A stretch of DNA of 14,027 nucleotides from Cyanobacteriota bacterium (GTDB lineage Bacteria; Cyanobacteriota; Cyanobacteriia; Leptolyngbyales; Leptolyngbyaceae), in NCBI GenBank assembly GCA_027482985.1, contig JAIXVO010000407.1, forward strand, positions 1 through 14,027. Reading direction: 5' to 3'. The notes under the pieces are model-generated. The model worked only from the letters and a program-made list of their open reading frames with translations, was not told the origin of the DNA and did no database searches. Position numbers and translations under genes: made by a program. This document shows positions 13,536 through 14,027 of the stretch, piece by piece; position 1 is the stretch's first letter, and each line of letters opens with the position of its first letter.

Positions 13536-14027
13536 ATGAGTACGCTTTCTACCGAGTCAAACCTTAATCTAAAACTTCCTTTCGCACCGGATAAACATCC
13601 ACACTGTGAACTGATTTGGCGACAACAAACCTTAATCGTCAAACCAATCAAGCAGCCCAATCAACATCTCATTTCCCTCCAACACCCCGATCGCCTGATC
13701 GCCTGTCTCCAGCGATCGCCCATCACCCGCGTCAAACTCGATCCCACCCTGGACGAAACCACCCTCATCCGCTGGGCCGAAGCCTGCCAGCAAGCGGGTA
13801 AAACCGCCTTCCTCCGCCTTCCCGGTGCCGCCCACCTGCCCAGCAAACAGGCCAAAGTTTCCTGGCGACTGAAATGCAGTTTTGATCGAATCGCCTCTGC
13901 CCTTCTGTTAATCCTATGTAGCCCACTATTACTGGTCATTGCAGGCTTAATTTTGATCACCTCCGGTCGTCCCATCCTATTTTCCCAGTGGCGCGTCGGC
14001 GATCGCGGTCACGAGGTTGGTCGCACC
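13536..14027 (+). CDS. hepC: HepC-like polyprenyl-phosphate sugar-phosphate transferase, 5' part only
   Basis: The first 164 residues of a bacterial sugar transferase (WcaJ/HepC type), which moves a sugar-1-phosphate from a nucleotide sugar to undecaprenyl phosphate and so starts each repeat unit. The N-terminal region (about 1-105, with HCELIWRQQTLIVKP and IACLQRSPITRVKLDP) is the extra soluble part of cyanobacterial HepC-type proteins. The transferase domain begins at about 109 (WRLKCSFDRIASALLLIL), with a membrane helix (about 119-141) and the family pattern SGRPILFSQWRVGDRGHEV (143-161). Catalytic residues lie beyond the window. HepC is named for heterocyst envelope polysaccharide in Nostoc, but homologues also occur in non-heterocystous species, so heterocysts should not be inferred. 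ATG 13536 has only a weak ribosome binding site. The gap to the Wzc-like gene is 88 bases and contains the hairpin. Confidence 0.82.
   Translation, partial: MSTLSTESNLNLKLPFAPDKHPHCELIWRQQTLIVKPIKQPNQHLISLQHPDRLIACLQRSPITRVKLDPTLDETTLIRWAEACQQAGKTAFLRLPGAAHLPSKQAKVSWRLKCSFDRIASALLLILCSPLLLVIAGLILITSGRPILFSQWRVGDRGHEVGRT

Overview
The window is almost certainly cyanobacterial chromosome. The HIP1 octamer GCGATCGC and its variants recur throughout, in genes and between them. The DnaK, SpoIID-like, Wzc-like and HepC-like proteins read like cyanobacterial family members. At least three palindromic repeats of the dispersed cyanobacterial kind are present. Species cannot be named from sequence alone.

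Layout. (1) 1-2115: the 5' part of dnaK runs off the left edge on the minus strand. It is divergent from a tandem-GNAT acetyltransferase on the plus strand that ends at a long perfect hairpin. (2) 2079-4850: an accessory-looking block. A Uma2-family (PD-(D/E)XK) gene lies between two related copies of a hairpin repeat. Next comes a stand-alone tyrosine recombinase whose 5' end carries a 12+12 bp perfect inverted repeat. Then follows about 880 bp of AT-rich non-coding DNA holding a dense cluster of AGTCT/AGACT pentamers, many spaced 9-12 bp apart. (3) 4767-6554: two minus-strand envelope genes, a secreted Pro/Gly/Thr-rich low-complexity protein with its own terminator and a membrane-anchored SpoIID-domain protein. 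(4) 6555-7275: a 720-bp gap with two linked palindromes sharing one half-site, a three-way-junction-like foldback, and a 29-codon ORF with a perfect AGGAGG. (5) 7276-9430: a small basic HTH-type protein with a histone-H1-like tail, then an ATP-grasp ligase of the PGM1-related type. (6) 9431-14027: a long leader region, then a polysaccharide module of GT4 glycosyltransferase, Wzc-like chain-length regulator/ATPase and the start of a HepC-like polyprenyl-phosphate sugar-phosphate transferase.

How they fit together. The last three genes are co-directional and form a coherent Wzy-type exopolysaccharide locus: an initiating transferase (HepC-like), an elongating glycosyltransferase (GT4) and a polymerisation/export co-polymerase (Wzc-like). 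The SpoIID-like and Pro-rich proteins also belong to the envelope but are not obviously in the same operon. The recombinase, the Uma2 gene and the AGTCT array look like an accessory insertion, or the remains of one, between housekeeping dnaK and the envelope genes. No rRNA, tRNA, CRISPR array or transposase gene was seen. The most unusual signals are the phased AGTCT array, the recombinase operator-like repeat, the repeat-bracketed Uma2 gene and the two structured elements in the 6555-7275 gap.
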